From assembly GCA_023053575.1 (NCBI GenBank), contig JAKZAP010000009.1, positions 14,365,869 to 14,429,868 on the forward strand: a DNA stretch of 64,000 nt, written 5' to 3'. Source of the stretch: Branchinecta lynchi. Lineage: Eukaryota; Arthropoda; Branchiopoda; Anostraca; Branchinectidae. A program made the position numbers and the translations under genes. The stretch's first letter is position 1. Every line of letters begins with the position of its first letter. Below are positions 31,774-43,700 of the stretch, one piece after another. The notes under the pieces were generated by a model. It did no database searches. It saw only the letters and a program-made list of their open reading frames with translations, and had not been told where the DNA came from.

Positions 31774-34700
31774 GTATATCTAATAGTTTACTTGATTTTC
31801 CTGCGAGACCGATATTCGGCCGGAATCCGGTAAAATCTGAATTTCGGCAATTCCTATAATTGCTTGCTCTAGCGGTTAGAGTGTCTTAATGAGGTAAGGT
31901 GACATGTGGAATCTGTTTTGTTTCCTTATTGGTTAATGCTACCGATGGAATGGGGTGAAAACCATAAATTCGGGAGGCATCGTGTAGAGGAACGTGTTAT
32001 TTCGATCGTCCTGCTTCGTTTCTTAAAGGACCTTACCTGCAATACTGACCCAACCTACTTCCATAATCACTCCATATATTTCTAACCCGGAGACCCCAAT
32101 TCCGTACGGTGTATTCTAACCCGTCCAACAAAACCACGCTGATTTTCTCAAATGCCGTGTTTTGCTACCTTCGATGTGTATCACACTGTCGAAGGTTGTC
32201 TGCGAGAAGCTTTTCCATCAGAAAAACCGGTAGTGTAAATTGTTTCCCCGTTTTCGATACAAGTCAACGGGTCTCTGAAAAGGCTACAGCCAAAACCGTG
32301 GGGTATTTGTAGAAAATACAGCCTAGGATTAAAGTATAAACAGAAGAGTGAATAGTGCGAGGGGTCCTTTAAGAAGTCGCTAGGTCTTCGTCAAACACGT
32401 CTTTATCAAAATGTCTCTTTTCAACTGTTTGTTTCGGTATTGAGTTTAGAAGACTGCTTTGTAATATAGTTGGTAATGCTACCACCGCATTCTGTTGTAT
32501 ACCGGAAATGTTGAAAAGAACAAACTTCTCCGACCAAACTGATAAAGATGGTGTGTATATGTAGACAAAGAACATCACTGGAAAAAAAAAATCTTGCAGT
32601 ATTTGCTACTAGGATTAATAATGTCTCTACTGTGATAAGATTATCTCTAATTCAGTTAATCTTATCCCAGTATTGATGAGATTAATCCCAGTAGCAAATA
32701 CTGCAGATAACTTTAACCCTTATTCGGAGAAACTTTTTACAGTGATGTTGGATCCAAATATCCCCCAGGTTATCAACTAGCAGCGGTGTTTCCTCGTAAT
32801 CTAGGCCGAGATCTAGGCTAGACCGGAAATTAAAAGACAGAAAGGAATTCCGAAATGGATCTGATAAAGTTGTCGATTAGGGATAAACAAGACGCTTATG
32901 GGATCTGATGAAGACTGGAAATCTGCAAGACCTGACAGTCTGGATGGAGAAACCCAGTGAATATTTTCCTTGAAGATCCCACCGAAAATTTTGTTATAAT
33001 TTTTTGACAAGCTTTTTAGACGAACAAAACAGTATGTAGAACAATAAAGAAGTTTTTGAAGAAATACTGGAATAGTTGGTACAATACTTGTTCGCTCAAA
33101 CGATAAAATTTCCGATCATTTGGTGTTTTATCAAGTATTTGGCATAGGGTATCCAGCGTTGGGCATGGGCTATGCCAGGCGATAGGTATACCGAGCGTTT
33201 GGCATGGGGTATAAAAAAATTAGGGGTTTGTGGCTGACTGGTCCCCTCGGACATAGACTACAAAACTTCACTCCACCTCTCAACCTGTAGGCTCTGAGTC
33301 TTCAACAAGGAAAGACCATCCTTTTGGACACATACCGAGAAATAAAAAACAAAAACAAAAAAAAATTCTGGTGAGTTCGGGCACCAACCAAGCACCTGGT
33401 ATGCAAAAGCCCGAATGATCGTTGAAACGCCCCAGTAACATCAGTTTTTCACACTGTCAGAAGTTTCATAACAGACACAAAGATGCACGGTTTCAACAGA
33501 TAATGCGTAACAGATAACACGTCGGATGTTATCTGTTGTGTTTGAAAATGTTATGCATAATAAGCTTACCATCAGGAAGAACCGAAAAACCGCCTAAAAG
33601 TATCTGCTGAGTTTTCCGACATCACAACGGTAAAGGATACAGTCAGTAGATGCTTTTTTGGCTCTTCTTAACAAAGCCTGTTATGCATAACAATTCATGC
33701 ATAACGTTTTCAACCATAATTGATAACATCCCAAGTGTTATATGTTACTCATTGTCTGTTGAAACCGCGCATCCTAGTGTTACCTTTTATGAAACTTCTG
33801 ACAGTTTAACCGACAGGAACCGATAGTATGGAAGAAGAATTCCATATTTCCCTTTGTGATCCTATCTAAACCTTTGTTCTTGTTTTCAGTTTTGCCGGAG
33901 CGACTGAAACATGCCGAGACGTCTTTCTTCTTCACCGTTGGAGAAACAGCGCGGCTTGTCTGCCCCTTTAGGAAAGACAAAGCTGTAATCTATGACTGGC
34001 AAAAGGTAAGCTAAATACCATAGTTCGTTACTTAGAGCGTGCTCCACCCTTCTAACAATAGTTACTATTAAATACTATTTCCGTTCCATCCTCACGAAAA
34101 GTTACTACGCTGACCGTTTCAACCTTGTCGGAATAGTAAGTACTAGTTACTATTTGCTTACCATGCTCGGGAGCGTAGTAACTTCGCATCTCTGTAACGT
34201 GATTGGTCGGATTCGCCCGTGGCGTGAGATCCTGCTGGAAAATAGAAAAATCGTTCCAGCCTTGACGGCAAAAAGCCAGAATTCGTGACGTCATGCGTAG
34301 TAACTACGAAAAGTAGGAGGGAACACGCTCGTAGTTACGCTCATCGATTACGTTATCGAGAAGTTATGAGCATCTTGTGTTTTCCATATTGTATGCCGGC
34401 GTGGCAATGTTTCGACCTTGTAAGTAACGAACTGAAAAACAAAAATGCTCCTCCGCCAGGATTTGAACCAAGGACCCTCTGCTTACAAGGCAGGCGCTCT
34501 TACCATTTGAGCTACCGAGGGACTTGTGAACTAAAATTGTCTGGTAAAAGCCGGCCATAGGAACAGAGATCCCGCCCCAAGGCAAATTCATCTAACCAGT
34601 TCACATCCCCATTTCATGGAAATTAATAATAATACATAGACGGCACTTTACACAAGGGACTGGGCCGTGCCAATAAACCATAAACAAGTTTTTTCGAATA

Positions 34701-37700
34701 TAATTTAGAAGTCTAGGACTCCATTGTCAGAGCCACGCAGACATACTACGACCCACAATCCGACAATGGCGTCCTAGACTTCTAAATTATATCCGGAAAA
34801 GCTTTTTCTGGTGTATTGGTTACGGTACAAGTCCCTTGTGTAAAGCGCCATCTATGTATTATTAATCTTTCCACACTTCAGAGGCGTTACTAGCCAAAAT
34901 GTTTGGGGGGGGGGGGGGGCAGGGTATTTACCGACTAGCTAATCATTTCTTCCGACTGTTTTTGCAGAGAAAAAACGACCAAAGTACAATCGTTTTCTTC
35001 GATTGGTTGAATTTCTCTACTAATACTGAATATGGCATCCGAAAATTTTTAAAAAGAGACATCTACACCTCGAGATATACAACACTCTATTTTAAAGTTT
35101 AATTACCTCAGGTAAAAACCGACGTAAGAACTCGTAATTTTTTTTTTAAATCCCTTGTAGCTTTATTTTCACCTATGACCATGACGCGTTATTTTCGACT
35201 GTTTCAGACCTACCCGATTCCGGACGAATACGTCGCCATCTATGATAGCAGATTCGATGGACGGGAGGAGAGCGGGCGGACCCTGAAGATCAACAAAGTC
35301 AGTTATCAAGATGGGGGGACCTATCGATGCATCGCGATTTCAGGGTATGGCTCTGTGTCCGCCGATATTCATTTAGTGATTAAAGGTAAGTTTTTACCTC
35401 TAATAATACGGAAACTCGGGAGAATCTAAAACGGGGGTCACTCACTTGGTGGACACTACCGTACATCCTCCGTGGTCTCCGGTGAGGCACACCTGGGCAC
35501 TGGCTGGGCAGAAATAGGTATCCAGGTTAGCCCTTATGGACAAAACTGGCCTCAGGCTTGGCCGCAATAACTTTGGTAATAGTGAACACACTATTAGGGT
35601 TTTCCGGCCGGATTTTCTGACCTTCCGTGATAAAGTTGACTAAATCTCAGGTTTGCTTTATAGAATTGATGATGGTGCTGACAATTCGGACAAGAAATCC
35701 GATCGGCGACATTCCGAGCAGCATTATCTCCGCGCAGCATACGCCCTTCATGAAATTCCCTAGATTAGTTCTGTTTTCGCCGCTAGATGCGCTAGCATTA
35801 AGTAAATTGTGACGCGTTATTTCTTGTTGTACGTTTAAAGCACCCCTCGCACTGTTTACTGTCAACTGCGTAAGCTCCTCATTTGCATAGTAGCATGAGG
35901 AGACATTTCTTGTCGTCGAAGCATATTCCTGGGGAAGGAGGTTTCACTACAAACATTATCAAGTTCTCGTTGGCAGAACGGATAACTTGTTTTTTTGCTG
36001 CACATACCCCTGGATTCTTTTTTTGTTTGCAACTTAAGGCAAATGGTAGGGCAAAAAATACATATATCCGAAAGGTTTCGTCGCGTGACCAGAGCCTCGT
36101 TTTTGTTGCAATAGCGCTGCCGCGTCGCTGCTGCAGCACTTCTTTGCTTTTGTATAATATTCGTTTTTGGATTCACTTTCTTCTTGGTTGAAGCGGCAGC
36201 GCTGCAGCATCTTGCAGGGAAGCACGGACTTGGTCGGGGAGCAAGTCCGTGATTCTCGAGAAGCGCTGCCGTCTTCCTCGGAACCGCTGCAGTGCAAAAA
36301 CGGATGTAGAAAGATTCAGTCTGGAATCGGCCGAGAAGTGGACCTGCAGCATGCAACAAAAACGAGGCTCAGTTAGCGCTGCATCTGGCAAGCTACATCA
36401 ACCTCTGCAACACCAAGTAGATTTGATTTCGCTTGATTTCAAGAGCCTGTTCCACCCTTCTAACAATAGTAACTATTAGTTACTATTTCCGTTCCTACGT
36501 CAACTAAAGTTACTACGCTGACCCTTCCAACCGTCTCGAAATAGTAACTAATACGTTCTTCATAAAATCCGATGACGAATTGCCGCCAGACGCGCTAGAG
36601 GAACAGTAACAATCACACGTGAGATCTGGGGATAAGTTATCTGACGGGCGAATAAGCGATTAGGCTTTTGCTTCATATTGAGTCGTGCATTAGCCCCGTT
36701 GAAAAGTCAGCCAGCACTCAGCACTTTAAACATGGTTAGGTCTAAGAGGAATTGAAAATAGCAACCAAAAACTGGATAAACGTACACCAAGAAGTAACGT
36801 GTCTTTGTTTTCTTTACTATAGCGCACCTAGCGGCCAAAAAAGAACTAATCTGAGAGGAATTTTATGAGGGGCGTATAGCAGAGCTGGTGGACTCGGACT
36901 CTGGAATCGTCTCGAGACGGTCTCTCGACGCCTTGTTCAATGACTCGGACTCTTCGTTCACGGAGCTGTCCGCCCGCCAGTGCTGTGGGCTCGGACTAGG
37001 GACTCGTCTCGAGACGCCTTTTTTGAGGACTCGGACTTTGAATTTGCTGGACTCACAGCAGCTCTGACTAATAGTAGCTATTTTCTTACCATGCTCGGGA
37101 GTGTAGTAAGCGTAGTAACTACGGATCTCTGTAACGCGATTGGCTGGATTACCACGTAGAGTGATATTTTGTGGAAAAATACGCCAAGAAGCCAGAAGTC
37201 GTGAAGTCCTGCGTAGTAACTACGGTAAGTAGGATGGAACACCCTCCAGGTTCTCTCGACAGCTGTGTTCCGATTTTTACAAGCGTTATCGAGACGCGGA
37301 GGCATGGACTCGCTACGCTGCAAGATGACCCCGGACCATCGCGTCTGAGGTTCCGCAGTCCGACTGTCGGATCGCCGTGATTTCGTGTCATCCAGACAAG
37401 CTTATATTTTAGACAGAAGAGGTCGCCCACGGTTGGCGACGAAAAGAAACAACATGGACCGACTGACACTGAAGACCAAGCAGTTGAAGCCTCAGCCCCC
37501 TCAGATCCGCCGGGTCGTTCCAGACGAAGAGAAGGTCTTTCACCCCGCCGGAAGCTCAATCCAGCTACAGTGCATCGTAGAGGGCGTCCCAACCCCAGAA
37601 GTATATTGGGAAAAGGTGAGAGACCTCCTAGGGTTTTTAGCTAAGCGTAAAGCTCGGTTCCCACAGAACGATCATATTCTCCGCTATGCGACGTGGCAAA

Positions 37701-40700
37701 AAATTGACTTGGAGTTGAGCGTGAATTTTTTCCTCTAGCGACGTTGAATTCGCCTAGGCGAATATGAATCCGCGTTCGGTGCTCACCAGAGATGGGCGAA
37801 TCGACCATAAAAGATTCGAATCCGAATCCAGGGCTAGGCACGAATCCGATTCCGAATCCACGTCGTTTCATGCTGAGGATTCGAATCCGGAATCGAAACC
37901 GGATTGAGGTAGAACTGATGCCTAAGGCAAATGAGACGGTCATTTCTGGGTTTTCATGTGTGGTTATCGTTGTAGGGGTTTTTACTCTCGACAATCAAGA
38001 ATGACTTTGGGGTTCCTTTCGGGAAAGTCGGGAAAATGGGAGGAAGCAGGTTAGACATCGGAGCAGTTTCGTAATATCTAGGTTGGAATTCGAGTCCGAA
38101 TCCGAATCCAGCCTGGAAAGCAGAAGCTTCGAATCCGGAGCAGCAGGTGCTTGAAAAGCGGAAGAAAGACCCAAGGTTGGTAACCAAGAACCAGTGTGTA
38201 CGAGCTAAATTGTTGCAAAACTACTTAACACTTCAGGACACTTAAGAGATACTTCGGAATACTTCCGAGATACTTTGGAACAATTCCGAGATACATAGAA
38301 ACCCTTAGAGCTAATTCGGGATATGTAGAGGTACTTTGGGGTAATCGATGTACACCAGAACAGATGACTCAAGAGGATTAAGCTGTGTTAAATAGAACAG
38401 AGCCTTTGGATAAAAGAGTGACTGAACACCTCGATCTTCTGAGATCTGAAACTGATCTTGAACAATGCTTTTAGGATGGCAAACCTGTTGGAACTGAGAC
38501 AGTCGACAGATCTGGAACGAAGTTTACCAAAGACCGAAGTAAAGCAGAAGACAGTGGGATCTATAGTTGTATGGCAAAAAACCAATTTGGAATGGTCCAA
38601 CATTCGTTTGCTGTGGAGATTGTTGGTGAGTTGAATGTTTTATAACTAGTGAAATGAAAGACAAAAATGCTTCCCAACCGGGATTTCAACCCAGGACCCT
38701 CTGCTTACAAGGCAGGCGCTCTTACCATTTGTGCTACCAAGGGACTTGTGAACAGAGTTCGCCAACCACAACAATAGTCTGATAGAAGCCCGCCATAGGA
38801 ACAGTCAAGGCCGTATCCAGGGGGGGGGGGGGGTAAGGGGTTGACCCGCCCCCGAAACATGCAAAAATAACGAGTTTTATAGGCTTTTCTCTCTGATCTA
38901 TGAGTTTTTTGTGATTTTTTGTCCAACCAGCAGGCAAAACAAAAACCCGAAACGCACCCCCCCCCCCCCAAATAAATTCCTGGATACGGGACTGGGAACA
39001 GTGATCCCGCCTCATCTAACGAGTTCGCATCCCCATGTCACGGAAATTAATAATAAAATTGATAAAAAATAATAAATGACATCTGCTAGCCAGTTGTCGC
39101 TTCAAGAGTAAAGTAGTACTAGGAGTAGCACCAAGACTTGAAAAAAAAGGACCCACACTCGAATAGCAGCGATACTAGCACCACTAGCGATAGAGAACGT
39201 CCCTGACGAAAGTCATTCAGTCATGCACCAGCACTGGCTCTGATAGTTTCATATCCAAAAGATACCACGTCCATACAACTTTCTCGGTGTATGCACACTG
39301 CATCTTAGCTTTACTAGAAATTTCTAAACTCGCAAGTCTGTGTCGCTTTAAAAACCGCAAGCGGCGCTACGAGTACCCCGTTCTCGAAGCATGGAAAGCA
39401 TAGGTTTTGGCGCTACTCTCGAGTGTTATTTTGCTCTGGATATTAAGATATCCCCTCGTACATATAATCTACTTTTGCAATAGTACCATTAGTTGTAAGT
39501 CTGTATGGTGTGTCGTATTCTTATAGTAAAGAGGCATTTTTAGGCTTGCCGTGTTTGATTCTCTTTGAGATGATGAGGCTTCTGGTTACTATTTCCAAAT
39601 TTCCATTGGTCACGATAACTGTTTATGCAAATTCTGACGTGTTTGTGATCCAAGTAAGGGGCATTAAAGGTCAACTCGCGCTGTCTGCTGTTTGTGTCCC
39701 GATGATATAAAATCAGGTTCGGTTTCATTTATTAAACATTTATTTTTTCACTAATTAATTTCGTTTTTTCATCGCTACTTTCAATTCCATTTTTTGAAAG
39801 TAGTATGTTGAAAGTAGCGATGAAAAAATGAAATTAAATAGTACATATATGTACATATACACATATGTGTATATATACACAAATTTGGCCGACTGCAGAT
39901 CATGACAAGGCCGGATAAGATAAGATTTAATTGTACAAAAAGGCCAAAAGGCCATGACAAAAAAAACGAAAAAAAAAAAAACAAAAAAAAAACACCGATC
40001 TATACGGTAACCTGCTTACTCTAGGCATAAGTTTCGGTGTTGAAAAGCAACCCTGAGGAATCTTACCAGCCGCGTCACATCATCAAACTGAGGGCTACCA
40101 ATCATACTACACATCCATTTCTCATCGAACACCCTTACGCATTTTCGAGACACTTCACTGAATGTCGCCCCTTCTGTCCTTTCCGTTTTGGTTTTCAAGT
40201 TGTCCAACTTAACGGAACTAGGCTGCTACTCACCGTGTTTTACTATTCTGGAAGCGGATCAGGCTGTCGCTTAAATTTCTTCCAAGGAGCTCAGTGGTCA
40301 GAAATAAGTCTTTTTCCGAGATTTTCGTCAAAATTAAGGTGGCCGAGTGAGACCGAGTAAGGTTGCCAAGTGAGCCAGAAGAGTTTCAGAGATAAGTATG
40401 TAAGATATTTGATGATGCAAAACTGATACATCAGCTACATTTTATACGAGCTATATTTCGGGCCTTCTTGGCAAGGCTCCAGCTGGAAAACCAGTTTCGC
40501 TTGAGCGGCTTGAGCCTGAAAAGGACCCTTGCCAAGAAGGGCCGAAATATAGCTCTAATAAAATATAGCTGACGTATCCGTTTGCAACATCAAACATGAT
40601 TCGCAGTCAGCTTGGGCAGAAGGAAAAATATTATGATAGATACTGTATATGGAATTGCAGTAATTGTAATAGCAGCTTTGAAATTTCTGAAATAAATATT

Positions 40701-43700
40701 CTTTCCTGCTAAAATAAATGGGAGGATAACTGCGACTTGCGCTTTAAGTAAGTTCATAAAAGAGGTTCGTATTCAAGTATGGTGGACTATTGTGATAAAT
40801 AATGTATGAAAAAGTAACAAAAAACATTGAATTTAGGGTACTTCTAAGGAAGGTGTCTGGGTATTCATAGCGAAGTGCTAGATTATTTTAATAGTCTTTT
40901 AACTTTTCATCTAGATCGTCTTTCAACTTCTGATTCTACTTTTTGGATGGATCCCAAGTGGACTATTTGTCCGACAACAAAATAATTATCACATGTGGAT
41001 TCAGCATGTTTGCATCTCCGTTAAAAATTATTTCGTTGGCGCCTTACTTCAAGCCCCCCCCCCCTCCCACGCCTGAATATAGAGCTACGGAGCCCATCTC
41101 AGCCTGTCCTTTGACCGAAAGAATCCTCACACCAAGTTTGAACAGAATGTCTCATTCCTTCAAGAGTTATCGTGCTTACAGACGGACGGGCAGACGGACG
41201 ACTTTTAAGAGTCATAGGTATCCCTCCACTTACGTTTTGGGATCCCCAAAATAACAAAAACATCGAAATAAGGTCTATTATACTTCAAAAGGCAGGTGAC
41301 GGAGTGTTCCATAGCGAAGTGCTTAATTCCCCTCGCACTATTTACTCTTCAACTTACAGTATTTTAAAATATTTGAATACTTTAAAACTAGGCTGTGCTT
41401 TCAACAAATAACCCACGGTTTTGGCTGTTTTAATCTTTTTCCAAGACCTGTTGAATTATAGCGAAAACAGGGAAACAATTTACATAACGGGTTTTTCTGA
41501 TGGAAAAACTTCTCGAAGACAACCATCGACAGCGGTTGTCGAGGTAGCAAAACACCGCAGGTGAGAAAATCAGTGTGGTTTTGTTAAAGGACCACTCTTG
41601 TTTTTTCTGCCTTTTATAATATACTTTTATAATAATATACTTTTATAATAATATATAACTATACGGATTATAAGCTTCTAAAATCCCCACCTCTCTCCAT
41701 TGTTCCGTTTTGTGCCTACGACTTTTTAGGGCTTTTTCATCCGTGCCGAATTTTGCCCATTACGAAACGCAACGTTTGCCAGGATCTTCAACGTCGACTG
41801 ACAACTCTTTCACATACAAGGATATGAGAATCTTCTGTTTTTGACTTCTTTTATTTGCTTAGTTTTCCTACTTTTTAACCACGGCGCGTTCCGTTTTCAA
41901 ACGTTTTGCGCCCAGCAGCCGTGTCGGAGAGCAGGAAGGCTGGATAGAATCGACAAGCGCTAACAAGAAAATCGCTAAACTCAGACGGAAAGTAGTGGTA
42001 TTGTCGCGAAACGATTTTTCTGATCCGTTTCATAGTGAAAAGATCAAGGTTCAAGGTTCGATCTTACTAAATCGTTTCTAGTAAGAGTTATGCTTTAAAG
42101 GGGTTATAATGTACCGTACGAAATTGGGGTCTCCGGGTTTAAATATATGAGGTGATTATGGAAGTAGGTTGTGTTAGTATTATAGGTAAGACTTTAGCTA
42201 TTTTTTCCATCTAGATCGTCAGCCCCCAAAACCAAAGATCTCCAAGGTCCTTCCTTTTGAGCCCGAGGTTCGAGAAGGAACTTCAGTGACCCTACAGTGC
42301 TTTGTCGAGATCGGACTGTACGACGCTACCATCCAGGTCAACTGGCTTAAGCTAGTGGAGAACCCAGAAGAGTCTTCACTAGATAATTTACGTTTTGAAG
42401 GCAAAGAGTATCTGGTAAGTTCAAAGAAAGGATAGATCGCCTGCAGTGTGTTGGGATAAGAACTTCAAATTTATATTTTTATTATTTATTTATTGTGACC
42501 CACTTTTTGTATAACAGCGGAGTATGAGTAAAATACACAAAATATATACACAGATTAAAACACTAAACAAGACAATGTACATAAACATGACTACATTATT
42601 TTCATATAGTTTAAAAACACACTAAATAGACTTAAACATTTTTACACAGTGTTAAGCAAATTAAACGGGTTCAGGACTGAAAAACTGGCTAATAATTAAT
42701 ATTGAATTACCAGGTATCAAAGACTTCCACGTTTTCTAGGCTACTTACGAATCAAGTATTCAGTACCTGACAACAAATGTACTTATTATAGTATTTGGAT
42801 CTAAGGACGCGATTTCTGTTCCTGCTGCGGTACAGACACCTTTTTCTGGGATTGTTCGTCCAATTTCCTCTTCAATAAGCCGTCATAAACGGTAAAGGAG
42901 AAATCCAGATTCATTATGAAAAAGAAAATTTGTTTAAAATGGGAATTGAATGTCTAAAAGTGTCCTGCGGCAGTGGATACAAAGACGAATGGGCATAGTT
43001 ATTGACACGGGGGCTTTAAGGTCCTTTTGACCTATTTTGACTTATGTCTCCTGCTGGGCGTCGCTCAGCCTTGAGAGTGACGTCACCCCTCTATTTGGTG
43101 CGATCAGCAGCTAGCACTAGTGCGTCATGGATGTCGATGTTTGCCGACTTCAAGTATTTGAAAAGACTGTCGGACCATCGATGTTTCGGTCTGCCGCGGG
43201 GTCGTTTCCAGCCGGCTTCTGCGGGGTTGAAGTCCAGCACGAAGTCCAGGTCTAGAGACAGGGAAATCACAGTCGCCTGATGTACCAGTAGAGAAAATAC
43301 AGAATTCCGCCCTGGGATGACTATGAGCGTGTTCCATCCTACTTACCGTAGTTACTACGCATGACGTCACGAATTCTGCCTTTTTGCCGTCAAGGCTGGA
43401 GCGATTTTTCTATTTTCCAGCAGGATCTCACGCCAGGGGCGAATCCGACCAATCACGTTACAGAGATGCGTAGTTACTACGCTTACTACGCTCCCGAGTA
43501 TGGTAAGCAAATAGTAACTATTAGTTACTATTCCGGCAAGGTTGGAACGGTCAGCGTAGTAACTTTTCGTGAGGATGGAACGGGAATAGTAACTATTAGT
43601 AACTATTGTTAGAAGGGTGGAACACGCTCTATATGGACTACTATTTGGAATGACCAAAGCCTAATATTTTCTCGCACACTAGAATACCATGAGCCCCGTG

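Larger units (their letters stand above)
31774..33889 (+). other. fgfrl1 intron 1 (repeat-filled)
   Basis: Holds the repeat at 32101-32375, MITEs at 32576-32744 and 33456-33815, and a partial palindromic MITE at 33140-33250. The last 70 bp before the acceptor TGTTTTCAG are unique. Confidence 0.75.
35386..37412 (+). other. fgfrl1 intron 3 (repeat-filled)
   Basis: Contains a GC-rich foldback at 36090-36372, an interrupted GAGCGTGTTCC MITE (36446-37244) and a nested element at 36880-37066. 35386-36080 shows no gene. Frames within the foldback on both strands are artefacts of its palindromic structure. Confidence 0.7.

Noticed and set aside
35862..36391. Genes on either strand at 35.9-36.4 kb
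   Set aside because: They lie in a GC-rich foldback where inverted arms keep several frames open; they fall inside an fgfrl1 intron.
37641..37994. Minus-strand gene downstream of fgfrl1 exon 4
   Set aside because: Its peptide is a translation of CGAATCCGAATCC repeats.
40905..40925. Possible duplicate of fgfrl1 exon 6 acceptor (TTTTCATCTAGATCGTC)
   Set aside because: The match to 42205-42220 ends after the acceptor and no Ig coding sequence follows.
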